Origin: Myxococcota bacterium
GTDB lineage: Bacteria > Myxococcota_A > UBA9160 > PR03
Reading direction: 5' to 3'
NCBI GenBank assembly: GCA_025453505.1
Contig: JALOQG010000008.1
Span: 1-26,107, forward strand
Length of the DNA: 26,107 bases
Part shown: piece by piece, positions 14,390-21,453 of the stretch
Layout of the letters: each line of letters starts with the position of its first letter
Position numbering within the stretch: position 1 is the stretch's first letter
Made by a program: the position numbers and the translations under genes
The notes under the pieces: model-generated
The model's database searches: none
Told to the model about the DNA's origin: nothing
What the model saw: only the letters and a program-made list of their open reading frames with translations

Positions 14390-15865
14390 GTGGCCCGCAC
14401 GAGCTACGAGCGACTCAGCACGCAGGACAGCTCGTTCCTGCTCTTCGAACACCGCGAGACGCCGATGCACGTCGCAGCGATCGCGGTCCTCGAAGCGGGT
14501 CCGCTCGCGCGGCGGGACGGCGGCGGGATCGACGTGCAGCGGATCGCAGCGCACATCGAGTCGCGGCTGCCGCAGCTGCCACGCTACCGCCGGCGCCTCG
14601 TGCGCACGCCCGTGACGGGCGCTCCGATCTGGATCGACGATGCGCGCTTCTCGCTCGACTGGCACCTGCGCCGCGCGGCGCTGCCGCGGCCAGGCACGGC
14701 ATCCGAGCTGCGCGAGCTGGTCGGCCGCATCCTCTCGCAGCGCCTCGAACGCACCCGCCCGCTCTGGGAAATGTGGATCGTCGAAGGGCTCGCCGACGAT
14801 CGCTTCGCGCTGGTCGCGAAGACGCATCACAGCCTGGTCGACGGTGTCGCGGGAGCCAACCTGCTCACGTCGCTCTTCGACACGAGTCCAGAGTCTCCGG
14901 CGGCGGTCGCGCCGCCCTGGACCCCCGCGCCAGCGCCCAGCCGTCTCGAGCTGCTGCTCGACGAAGTGGCGCGTGGGATCCAGGGCGTGCGCGAAGCCGC
15001 AGCGTCGGTGCAGGCCGCCGCGCGCGAGCCACGCGACGCCGCGGAACGCTTCGTCGCCTCCGGCACGTCCGTCATGCAGGCGCTGCAGGCGTCGGTCCGG
15101 CGGCCGGCTCCGACGACGATCAACGGTCCGATCGGCCCGCACCGCCGCGTCGCGTGGCTCTCGTTCGATCTCGATGACGTGAAGGCGGTGAAGAACCGGC
15201 TGGGCGGTACGGTGAACGACGTCGTGCTCGCGGTGGTCGCAGGTGGACTGCACCGCTTCCTCGGCGCGGCGCACGCGTGGCCGACGCGGCTCGACTACCG
15301 CGTCGTCGTGCCCGTCAACATGCGGCCGCCCGGCGAAATGCAGGCCGCCAACCGCGTCTCGGCGCACTTCCTCTCGTTGCCCGTGGAAGAGCGCGATGCG
15401 TTGCGTCGCTACCGGCGCGTGCGCGAATGCGCCGATCGGGCGAAGCGCTCGCGCGCCGCCGAAGGCTTCGAGCTGATGACGCGCGTCGCCGATCGCATCG
15501 CAGCGCCCTGGCTCACACGCTTCGGCGTACAGCTCGCAAGCGAACTGCATCCCTACCACCTGATCGTGACCAACGTGCCCGGCCCGCCGTGCCCGCTCTA
15601 CCTGCTCGGCGCGCCGCTCGTCGATCTGCATCCGCACCTGCCGCTCTTCGCGCACCAGGGACTCGGGATCGCGGCGCTCAGCTATTGCGGCCGGATCCGC
15701 CTCGGCCTGGTCGCGGACTTCGAGCAGATTCCCGATCTCGCGCCGCTCGAAGCGGCGCTGGCGGCTTCGTTCGCCGAACTCGAAGCGGCGAGCCGCCGAG
15801 GCGGCGCGCGTCAGGGCGCGCCGGCGAGACGGTTCAAGGCGGCGCGGTCCAGCACCGCGATGTGA
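14390..15865 (+). CDS. Wax ester synthase/diacylglycerol acyltransferase (WS/DGAT)
   Basis: A 491-residue bifunctional acyltransferase that would make wax esters or triacylglycerol from acyl-CoA and a fatty alcohol or diacylglycerol at the inner membrane or lipid-body surface. The catalytic HHSLVDG (His146, His147, Asp151) is intact. RLSTQDSSFLLFE at the N-terminus is the usual opening of the family, and NDVVLAVVAGGLHRFL and the VTNVPGPP motif near the C-terminus are also family signatures. I chose GTG at 14390 because it precedes the conserved N-terminus; an in-frame ATG at 14342 lies inside the operator. No Shine-Dalgarno is evident, which fits a leaderless mRNA. The 3' end overlaps the convergent regulator gene by 55 bases. 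Confidence 0.95.
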   Translation: MARTSYERLSTQDSSFLLFEHRETPMHVAAIAVLEAGPLARRDGGGIDVQRIAAHIESRLPQLPRYRRRLVRTPVTGAPIWIDDARFSLDWHLRRAALPRPGTASELRELVGRILSQRLERTRPLWEMWIVEGLADDRFALVAKTHHSLVDGVAGANLLTSLFDTSPESPAAVAPPWTPAPAPSRLELLLDEVARGIQGVREAAASVQAAAREPRDAAERFVASGTSVMQALQASVRRPAPTTINGPIGPHRRVAWLSFDLDDVKAVKNRLGGTVNDVVLAVVAGGLHRFLGAAHAWPTRLDYRVVVPVNMRPPGEMQAANRVSAHFLSLPVEERDALRRYRRVRECADRAKRSRAAEGFELMTRVADRIAAPWLTRFGVQLASELHPYHLIVTNVPGPPCPLYLLGAPLVDLHPHLPLFAHQGLGIAALSYCGRIRLGLVADFEQIPDLAPLEAALAASFAELEAASRRGGARQGAPARRFKAARSSTAM

Positions 15866-16515
15866 CCCGCCTCGCTGCGCAGGATGCCTTCGCGTTCGAG
15901 CCGTCGCAGCACGCGGATCGCAGTCTCGACGGTGGTCCCTGCGGTCTCTGCGAGATCGCGCCGCGTGACGGACGCCTCGTCGTCGCGCAGCACCTGGAGC
16001 AGCGCACGAGCGAGTCGCGCGGGCGCGCGGTCGTGCGCGAACGAGTGGAGCTGGATGTGCGCGTTGCGCAGCCGCGAAGCCACGATGCTCAGCATCTCGA
16101 CGCCGGCCCGCGGATCCTCGGCGAGCAGCCGCTGCAACACGGTGCGCGGCAGGCACCACGCGAAGCCCTCCTCGAGGGCTTCGGCGCTGACGGGATAGCG
16201 CTCGTCGCTCGCCGAGATCGCGCCGAAGATCTGGCCCGGCCCGAGCGACTCGAGCGTGGTCGGCCGTCCATCCGCCGAGACGTGATAGACGCGCACGGCA
16301 CCGCGTCGGACGACCCACAGGGCCGCAGCGGGTTCGCCCTCGCGGAAGAGCAGGCGCTGGCGATAGAAGGCCCGATCGGCCAGATGCGGGCGGAGGCGGG
16401 CCAGCGTGTCCGGCGCAAGTGCTCGGAACAGCTCGGCTTGTTCGAGCGCGACCTCGCGCGGCGTTCCCGCGGAGGCGGAGCTCGAATCGGAGCCATTGTG
16501 CTTCATCGATTGCAT
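15811..16515 (-). CDS. Crp/Fnr-family transcriptional regulator (DNR-like)
   Basis: A 234-residue regulator with an N-terminal cyclic-nucleotide-binding fold (LFREGEPAAALWVVRRGAVRVY, then GPGQIFG and RYPVSAEAL), a long dimer helix, and a C-terminal winged helix-turn-helix (VTRRDLAETAGTTVETAIRVLRRLEREGIL). The recognition helix TVETAIR retains the Glu and Arg that contact the G-C pairs of TGA in FNR (Glu197, Arg201), but Ile200 replaces the Ser212 equivalent of FNR. There is only one Cys (121), so an FNR-type 4Fe-4S sensor is excluded. Overall shape and context (nos operon, hemerythrin) suggest a DNR/NNR-like sensor of NO or low oxygen; the ligand is inferred. Alternative ATG at 16506. No Shine-Dalgarno precedes either. 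It is divergent from the hemerythrin gene. Confidence 0.94.
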   Translation of the reverse strand: MQSMKHNGSDSSSASAGTPREVALEQAELFRALAPDTLARLRPHLADRAFYRQRLLFREGEPAAALWVVRRGAVRVYHVSADGRPTTLESLGPGQIFGAISASDERYPVSAEALEEGFAWCLPRTVLQRLLAEDPRAGVEMLSIVASRLRNAHIQLHSFAHDRAPARLARALLQVLRDDEASVTRRDLAETAGTTVETAIRVLRRLEREGILRSEAGHIAVLDRAALNRLAGAP

Positions 16516-16531
16516 CTCGCGAGTGCGGTGC

Positions 16532-16547
16532 CGCGGCGCGCGCCGCG
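16532..16547. repeat. 16-bp perfect palindrome in the regulator-hemerythrin promoter region
   Basis: CGCGGCGCGCGCCGCG is fully self-complementary and ends 2 bases from the FNR-like box, on the side of the regulator gene, 17 bases upstream of its ATG. It could be a second operator or a structure in the regulator's leader, or chance in GC-rich DNA. Confidence 0.4.
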
Positions 16548-16549
16548 AT

Positions 16550-16563
16550 ATGACTGCGATCAT
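16550..16563 (+). promoter_or_regulatory. FNR/DNR-like operator (site B) between the regulator and hemerythrin genes
   Basis: ATGACTGCGATCAT followed by AAC matches site A (14342) at every position outside the 4-base spacer except one G/A. Its centre is 42.5 bases before the hemerythrin ATG and 41.5 bases before the regulator ATG at 16515. It is placed to activate hemerythrin and to auto-activate or auto-repress the Crp/Fnr gene. Confidence 0.7.
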
Positions 16564-16586
16564 AACCGAAGCGCCGAAAGCACAGG

Positions 16587-16592
16587 TAGTAT
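16587..16592 (+). promoter_or_regulatory. -10 element of the hemerythrin promoter
   Basis: TAGTAT matches the -10 consensus at four of six positions, including the key A2 and T6. It lies 6 bases before the ATG at 16599, so +1 would be the A of the start codon or its neighbour. The FNR-like box then lies at about -42. Confidence 0.55.
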
Positions 16593-16598
16593 GAGCCC

Positions 16599-17030
16599 AT
16601 GGCGGACGAACGGACTTCGGAGATCGTCGATCAGGTACGCGACGATCACTCGCGGCTCGACGAGCTCTTCTCGCAATTGCGCGAAGCAATTGCCGACGGA
16701 GTCGGCACGGCGACGGTGACCGATCTCTTCGTGCGATTGCGCACGAGTCTCGAAGTGCACCTCGCGCAGGAAGATCGCGTCTACTACCCGGGACTGCGCT
16801 ACCTGCGACCCGAGCATCGCCGGATGCTGGACGCTTTCTGCGCCGCGCACGACGATTTCCGCGGCGAGCTGGCGGAGATCGCGAGTGCGCTCGGCGATGC
16901 GCTCGGCGCAGAGGCCGAGCGCCGCATCGAAGCCCTGGCGCGACACTTCGAGATGCACGAGTCGGCGGAGGAGCTGCTGCTCCAGCGCATCGACGACGAG
17001 CTGCGCGAAGGCCTGCGCCGGCCCGCCTAG
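16599..17030 (+). CDS. Hemerythrin-like (HHE) di-iron domain protein
   Basis: A 143-residue four-helix-bundle protein with a single HHE cation-binding domain. Ligands for a non-haem di-iron site are all in place: His17, His54-x3-Glu58, His84, and His116 plus His120-x3-Glu124. Such proteins bind O2 or NO, or act in repair of Fe-S centres under nitrosative stress. No fused receiver or signalling domain and no signal peptide is present, so it is a free cytoplasmic protein. It is divergent from the Crp/Fnr gene and shares the FNR-like box with it. No Shine-Dalgarno is evident; a -10 element sits immediately ahead, implying a leaderless mRNA. Confidence 0.93.
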   Translation: MADERTSEIVDQVRDDHSRLDELFSQLREAIADGVGTATVTDLFVRLRTSLEVHLAQEDRVYYPGLRYLRPEHRRMLDAFCAAHDDFRGELAEIASALGDALGAEAERRIEALARHFEMHESAEELLLQRIDDELREGLRRPA

Positions 17031-17155
17031 GACACGGATCCGAGACAGACGGGGCGGGTCCGCTCGCGGCGTGAAGTGCGCACCGGCTGCGGGAAAGCTG
17101 CGTCTCTCCGCCGCGCGCGTCACACGGGCGCCCGATCGGGACACTCACGGGTGCG

Positions 17156-17941
17156 ATGACCCCGCCGAGTTCCAGCCATTTCAATCTCTTCGTCTCGACG
17201 TCGGATCCGCGCCGCTACCTGCCGCGCTCCGCGACCGAGGTCGCGCTCGTGCGGCTCGAGCGGCGCGCCCGCAAGGAAGGCATGCCGGCGACGCTGCTCA
17301 CGGGGCCGTCGGGGATGGGCAAGTCGCTGGTGCTGCGCGTGTTCGCGCAGCGCATGCGCGAGACGCTGCGGACGGTCGCGATCTCGGGTCTCGACTGCGA
17401 CCCGCGCACCTTCTGCACGCTCGTGCTCGACGTGCTGCGCCAGGAAGCGGGCGACGATCCCGAACGCGCCCTGCTCTTCTGCGCCGCCGACTGGGAGGCA
17501 CGTGGCTCCGCGCTACTGATCGCGATCGACGACGCCGAACGCCTGCCGATCGAGACCGCCGGCCGGCTCGGCGCGCTCGCCGAAGCATGCAGCGGCCTGC
17601 GCATCGTCGCCGCGACGAGCGAGCCGAGTCTCGCGCTCGTACGCGCGCTCGGCGCGAATCACGCCGTCGAGCTCGCGACGCCGATGGATCTCGAGGAGAC
17701 GCGCGCGTTCGTGCGCGCCGCGCTCGCCGACGGCTGGGCCACGCCCGAGGTGCGCGCGCTCTTCGACGGCGTGACGATCGCGAAGCTCCACCGCGACGCG
17801 GGCGGCGTTCCCGGCGAAGTGAATCGCCTCGCCGCCGAGCGCGCCGACGCCGCCGTCCGCGAAGGATTCGTGCCCGAACCCGGCCGCGCCGTGTGGAAGT
17901 CGGCCGCCGAGCCGAAGCGCCGCGGCGTGGTTCCGCTCTAG
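17156..17941 (+). CDS. AAA-family ATPase, ExeA/TniB-like
   Basis: A 261-residue P-loop ATPase. Walker A GPSGMGKS is at 50-57 and Walker B LLIAIDDAE near 120-128. The layout (FGLTxDPRxYxP-like start seen as NLFVSTSDPRRYLP, then one AAA domain ending in GGVPGEVNRLA) resembles the ExeA/GspA and TniB ATPases. No peptidoglycan-binding domain, transmembrane segment or transposase neighbour is present, so neither secretion nor transposition is supported. The ending GVVPL is short. It sits between the hemerythrin gene (125 bases upstream) and the MoaD-like gene (70 bases downstream) on the same strand; a link to either is untested. Confidence 0.85.
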   Translation: MTPPSSSHFNLFVSTSDPRRYLPRSATEVALVRLERRARKEGMPATLLTGPSGMGKSLVLRVFAQRMRETLRTVAISGLDCDPRTFCTLVLDVLRQEAGDDPERALLFCAADWEARGSALLIAIDDAERLPIETAGRLGALAEACSGLRIVAATSEPSLALVRALGANHAVELATPMDLEETRAFVRAALADGWATPEVRALFDGVTIAKLHRDAGGVPGEVNRLAAERADAAVREGFVPEPGRAVWKSAAEPKRRGVVPL

Positions 17942-18011
17942 GCCAAGCGCATGCCCGCCCGGGACCCGTCTGCGCGGGCCGAGTGGGTTAAGGTCGGGGC
18001 GGAGGACCGCC

Positions 18012-18281
18012 ATGCCCATCTTCCGGGTCCCGCCCCCCTTCCGCGGCCCCACGCACGGCGCAGAAGAGGTCGAGGTGACGGGCGCGAACCTGCGCGCTTG
18101 CATCGACGCGGCCGAGGCGCTCCATCCCGGCTTGCGGGCCCTGCTGATCTCGGCGACCGGCGAGCCCCACCGCTTCGTCCGCTTCGCCCTGAACGGGACG
18201 GTGCTCCAGGGTCCGGTGCTCGATCGGACCGTGGCGCCGGACGACGTCCTCGACATCTTGTCCAGCATCGCCGGCGGCTGA
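18012..18281 (+). CDS. MoaD/ThiS-like ubiquitin-fold sulfur carrier
   Basis: An 89-residue beta-grasp protein ending in the diagnostic Gly-Gly (SSIAGG) whose C-terminus is thiocarboxylated in MoaD. A MoaD-like pattern is visible: a first strand IFRVPPPFRG, EVTGANLRACIDAAEALHPGLR, then FVRFALNGTVL and the PDDVLDILSSIAGG tail. It likely supplies dithiolene sulfur for the metal-binding pterin of the aldehyde oxidoreductase encoded 45 bases downstream. ThiS-type sulfur transfer for other products is possible. GGAGG precedes the ATG by 6 bases. No MoaE, MoeB or MoaA is in the window, so those functions must lie elsewhere. Confidence 0.85.
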   Translation: MPIFRVPPPFRGPTHGAEEVEVTGANLRACIDAAEALHPGLRALLISATGEPHRFVRFALNGTVLQGPVLDRTVAPDDVLDILSSIAGG

Positions 18282-18326
18282 CGCCCCGCGCTCTGGTAGG
18301 CTCGCGCCCATTCCATTGGAGGCACC

Positions 18327-20063
18327 ATGACCGAGGCCAAGGGACCGACCGGCGACCGGATGATCCGCGTCGACATGACCCACCAGACCGCGCGCTTCGA
18401 ACCGTTTCCGGCGGAGTGGAAGCTGCTCGGCGGCCGCGCGCTGTCGGCGAAGATCCTGCTCGCGGAGTGCGATCCGACCTGCGATCCGCTCGGGCCAGGC
18501 AACGTGCTGGTGATGGCACCGGGCGTGATGTCCGGCACCGCCGCGCCGACCTCCGGCCGCATCTCGATCGGCGCCAAGAGCCCGCTGACGGGCGGCATCA
18601 AGGAAGCCAACGCCGGCGGCAATCCCGGTCAGGACCTGATGAAGCTCGGCGTGCGCGCCATCGTGGTGAAGGGCCAGCCGCAGGACCCCAACAAGCGCTA
18701 CGGCCTCGAGATCACGGCGGAGCAGGTGAAGGTCGTGCCGGCCGACGCGCACAAGGGCCAGTGGAACTACGCCCTCTGCGAGAGCCTCGGCGAGCACTAC
18801 GCGACCGCTTCGTTCATCTCGATCGGCCCGGCCGGCGAGATGCGCCTGAGCGGCGCCTCGATCGCCTGCACCGACGGCGACTCCCGCCATCCGGCGCGTC
18901 ACGCGGCGCGCGGCGGTCTCGGCGCGGTGATGGGCTCCAAGGGTCTCAAGTTCGTGTCGGTCGACGCCGGCAAGCGTCCGGTGCGCCGCCCCGCGGACAT
19001 GAAGGCCTTCATGGAGTTCTCGAAGACCTTCACGCGCGACTACCTCGCCGGTCCGCAGATGTTCAAGACGGGCACGAGCTCGATCGTCCCGATCGCGAAC
19101 ATGCTCAACACGTTCCCGTCGCGGAACCGCACCAGCGGCCAGTTCGAGCATGCCGCGAGCCTCGACGGCGCGCGCATCGTGGAGAGCTTCGCGACGCGCG
19201 GCGGCGGCATGCACAACTGCATGACCGGCTGCATCGTCAAGTGCAGCAACGTCGTGCACGACGCCGACGGCAACTACAAGACCAGCGCGCTCGAGTTCGA
19301 GACGCTGACCCTGCTCGGCGCCAACTGCGGCATCGCGAGCTGGGAGGACGTCGCCGACCTCGACCGCCTCTGCGACGAGATCGGCCTCGACACGATCGAG
19401 ACCGGCGCCGCCATCGGCATCTACATGGACTCGGGCGGCATGGAGTTCGGCGACGCCGCGGGCGCCAAGCGCATCCTGCGCGAGATCGCCGAGGGCACGG
19501 AGCTCGGTCAGGCGATCGGCAACGGCGCCGTCTCGATCGGCAAGAAGCGCAAGCACCATCGGGTGCCGGTCGTGAAGGGCCAGGCGCTGCCGGCGTGGGA
19601 CCCGCGACCGCTCAAGGCGACGGGCGTCACCTACGCCACGAGCCCGATGGGCGCGGATCACACCGCGGGGCTGATCATCAACCCCGGCCTGCCGCTCGAC
19701 CAGTTCGCGCGCGCGTCGCAGGAGTCGCAGATCGTCAACGCGGCGTGCGACTCGTCGGGCTTCTGCCAGTTCCTGCAGCCGACGATCGCGGAGATCGCGA
19801 AGTACTACGCCCTGCTCTACGGCGAAGAGGTGACGCGCGAACAGGTCGCAGAGATCGGCTGGAACTGCCTCGCCGACGAATGGGCGTTCAACGATCGCGC
19901 CGGCTTCACCGCCGCCGACGACGACCTCCCCGCCTGCATGAAGGACGAGGGCGTCGGGCCGAACCAAGTGATGAAGTTCGACGTGCCGGCGTCGGTCATC
20001 GCCGACACGAAGAAGAAGATGGCCTACCGCGAGGAGCTCTTCGCGATCAAGGCGACGGGCTGA
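18327..20063 (+). CDS. aor: Aldehyde:ferredoxin oxidoreductase, tungsten enzyme
   Basis: A 578-residue AOR-family enzyme that oxidises aldehydes to carboxylic acids (or the reverse) with a tungsten bis-pterin centre and one 4Fe-4S cluster. The N-terminal pterin domain shows LLGGRALSAKIL and ARGGLGAVMGSKGLK (195-209). Cluster cysteines are Cys298, Cys302 and Cys306 in HNCMTGCIVKCSN, with Cys480 in SSGFC as the likely fourth. The spacing is C-x3-C-x3-C, not the C-x2-C-x3-C of the archaeal prototype. GGAGG lies 5 bases before the ATG. No ferredoxin or flavoprotein partner is adjacent, so the electron carrier is unknown. Length is slightly below the ~600 typical. Tungsten rather than molybdenum is inferred from family and the Tup transporter downstream. 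Confidence 0.96.
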   Translation: MTEAKGPTGDRMIRVDMTHQTARFEPFPAEWKLLGGRALSAKILLAECDPTCDPLGPGNVLVMAPGVMSGTAAPTSGRISIGAKSPLTGGIKEANAGGNPGQDLMKLGVRAIVVKGQPQDPNKRYGLEITAEQVKVVPADAHKGQWNYALCESLGEHYATASFISIGPAGEMRLSGASIACTDGDSRHPARHAARGGLGAVMGSKGLKFVSVDAGKRPVRRPADMKAFMEFSKTFTRDYLAGPQMFKTGTSSIVPIANMLNTFPSRNRTSGQFEHAASLDGARIVESFATRGGGMHNCMTGCIVKCSNVVHDADGNYKTSALEFETLTLLGANCGIASWEDVADLDRLCDEIGLDTIETGAAIGIYMDSGGMEFGDAAGAKRILREIAEGTELGQAIGNGAVSIGKKRKHHRVPVVKGQALPAWDPRPLKATGVTYATSPMGADHTAGLIINPGLPLDQFARASQESQIVNAACDSSGFCQFLQPTIAEIAKYYALLYGEEVTREQVAEIGWNCLADEWAFNDRAGFTAADDDLPACMKDEGVGPNQVMKFDVPASVIADTKKKMAYREELFAIKATG

Positions 20064-20096
20064 ACGGCGCGCTCCGCGAGGAGCGCACGGAGTGGA

Positions 20097-20130
20097 CGCG
20101 CGGGCAGGAGATTCGTCTCCTGCCCGCGCG
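20097..20130 (+). terminator. Perfect 15-bp hairpin with TTCG loop between aor and moeA
   Basis: CGCGCGGGCAGGAGA and TCTCCTGCCCGCGCG pair without mismatch around TTCG, 33 bases after the aor stop and 54 bases before moeA. Only AGTTTC follows, a short T-run, so it may terminate partially or protect the aor mRNA 3' end. Either would make aor more abundant than the cofactor and transport genes. Confidence 0.75.
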
Positions 20131-20184
20131 AGTTTCGGGACACGGACGCGACCCGAAGGCAACGAACACGAGGACGGATCGCGG

Positions 20185-21453
20185 ATGCGGGACGTACGCA
20201 TGCAGGGCTTCGCGGAACGCGCGGACGTCGAGGACGTGCTGCGCTTCGTCGCCGAGCACGCGCGAGCGCTCGCGAGCGAACCCGTCGATCTGCTCGCGTG
20301 CGCGGGGCGCGTACTCGCGGCCGACGTCACCTCGGCCGTGGACGTGCCCGGCTTCGCGCGCTCTGCGATGGACGGCTATGCGGTGCGCGGCGAGGACACC
20401 TTCGGCGCCAGCGACTACGACCCGCTGCCGCTGCGCCTCATCGGCGAGTCGATGCCGGGGCGTCCCTTCGCGGGCGCGGTCGGCGCCGGCGAAGCGGTGC
20501 GCATCATGACCGGCGCGCCGCTGCCGGCGGGCGCCGACGCCGTGGTGATGGCGGAAGTGGCGCGCGAGCGCGGCGACGTCGTCGCGGTGCGTGAAGCCGT
20601 TCCGCCGCGCAAACACGTCGGCGCGATCGGCGAGGATCTGCGCCGCGGCGAGGTCGTGCTGCGCGCGGGCCGCCGCCTGCGGCCGCAGGATGCGGGACTG
20701 CTCGCGTCGATCGGCGTCGCAAGCGTCGCGTGCGTGCGGCGCCCGCGCGTGCGCTTCGTCGTGACGGGCGACGAGCTGCTGCCGGCGGGCGCGACGCCGG
20801 TCGGCGCGCAGATCGTCGACAGCAACAGCGTCACGCTGCGCGCCCTCGTCGCGCGCGACGGCGGAGACGCCCTGCGCTTCGAGCTGCTTCCCGACCGCGA
20901 GAGCGTGATCCGCGACGCGCTCGCGGCTCCCGGCGCCGACGTCGTCCTGGTGTCGGGCGGATCCTCGGTCGGGCGCGAAGACTTCGCGCCGCGCCTCGTC
21001 GCCGAGCTGGGCACGCTCGACTTCCACGGCGTCGCGATGCGGCCGTCGAGTCCGGCCGGCGTCGGGCGCATCGGCGGCGCATTCGTGTTCCTGCTGCCGG
21101 GCAACCCGGTCTCCTGCCTCTGCGCCTACGAATTCTTCGCCGGGCCCGCGATCCGCGCGCTCGGCGGGCGCTCGCGCGCCTGGCCGCACCGCCGCGTGCG
21201 CCTTCCGCTCGCGCGCAAGATCAGCTCCGCCGTCGGCCGCGTGGACTACGTGCGCGTCTGCATCGAGGACGGGCGCGTCACGCCGATCGCGACGAGCGGC
21301 GCCTCGATCCTCTCGTCCACGGTGCGCGCCGACGGCTGCGTCCTCGTGCCGCGCGGTCTCGAAGGCATGCCCGAAGGCGCCACGGTGGAAGTGCTGCTCT
21401 ACGACGATGAGCTGCGCACGGAAGACGCTGCGGCGCCGGGATCGCAGCCGTGA
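20185..21453 (+). CDS. moeA: Molybdopterin molybdenumtransferase MoeA (copy 1)
   Basis: A 422-residue enzyme that inserts molybdate or tungstate into adenylylated pterin. Family motifs are VDVPGFARSAMDGYAVRGED (around 52-71), MTGAPLPAGADAVVM, VTGDEL, DSNSVTLRALV, VSGGSSVGREDF and LLPGNPVSCLCAYEFF. It follows aor after the hairpin and overlaps the second moeA by 4 bases (GTGA). I chose ATG at 20185, with GAGG about 11 bases upstream; ATG at 20200 is an alternative. Because a second MoeA follows, one may be dedicated to tungsten and the other to molybdenum; this is inference, and the sequence does not say which. Confidence 0.95.
   Translation: MRDVRMQGFAERADVEDVLRFVAEHARALASEPVDLLACAGRVLAADVTSAVDVPGFARSAMDGYAVRGEDTFGASDYDPLPLRLIGESMPGRPFAGAVGAGEAVRIMTGAPLPAGADAVVMAEVARERGDVVAVREAVPPRKHVGAIGEDLRRGEVVLRAGRRLRPQDAGLLASIGVASVACVRRPRVRFVVTGDELLPAGATPVGAQIVDSNSVTLRALVARDGGDALRFELLPDRESVIRDALAAPGADVVLVSGGSSVGREDFAPRLVAELGTLDFHGVAMRPSSPAGVGRIGGAFVFLLPGNPVSCLCAYEFFAGPAIRALGGRSRAWPHRRVRLPLARKISSAVGRVDYVRVCIEDGRVTPIATSGASILSSTVRADGCVLVPRGLEGMPEGATVEVLLYDDELRTEDAAAPGSQP

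Noticed and set aside
13685..16600. A continuous 971-codon minus-strand frame that includes the cytochrome gene
   Set aside because: Only the last 157 codons are real. AAGGAGG and a signal peptide mark the true ATG at 14158; the upstream part is antisense to WS/DGAT.
17952..17978. GCCCGC/GCGGGC inverted repeat after the AAA ATPase gene as a terminator
   Set aside because: Only 6 bp with a long loop and no T-run; expected by chance at this GC content.
17988..20330. A 780-codon open frame on the minus strand opposite the MoaD-like and aor genes
   Set aside because: It runs across two well-supported genes and their gap, shows low-complexity composition and no recognisable domain. It is a GC-driven shadow.
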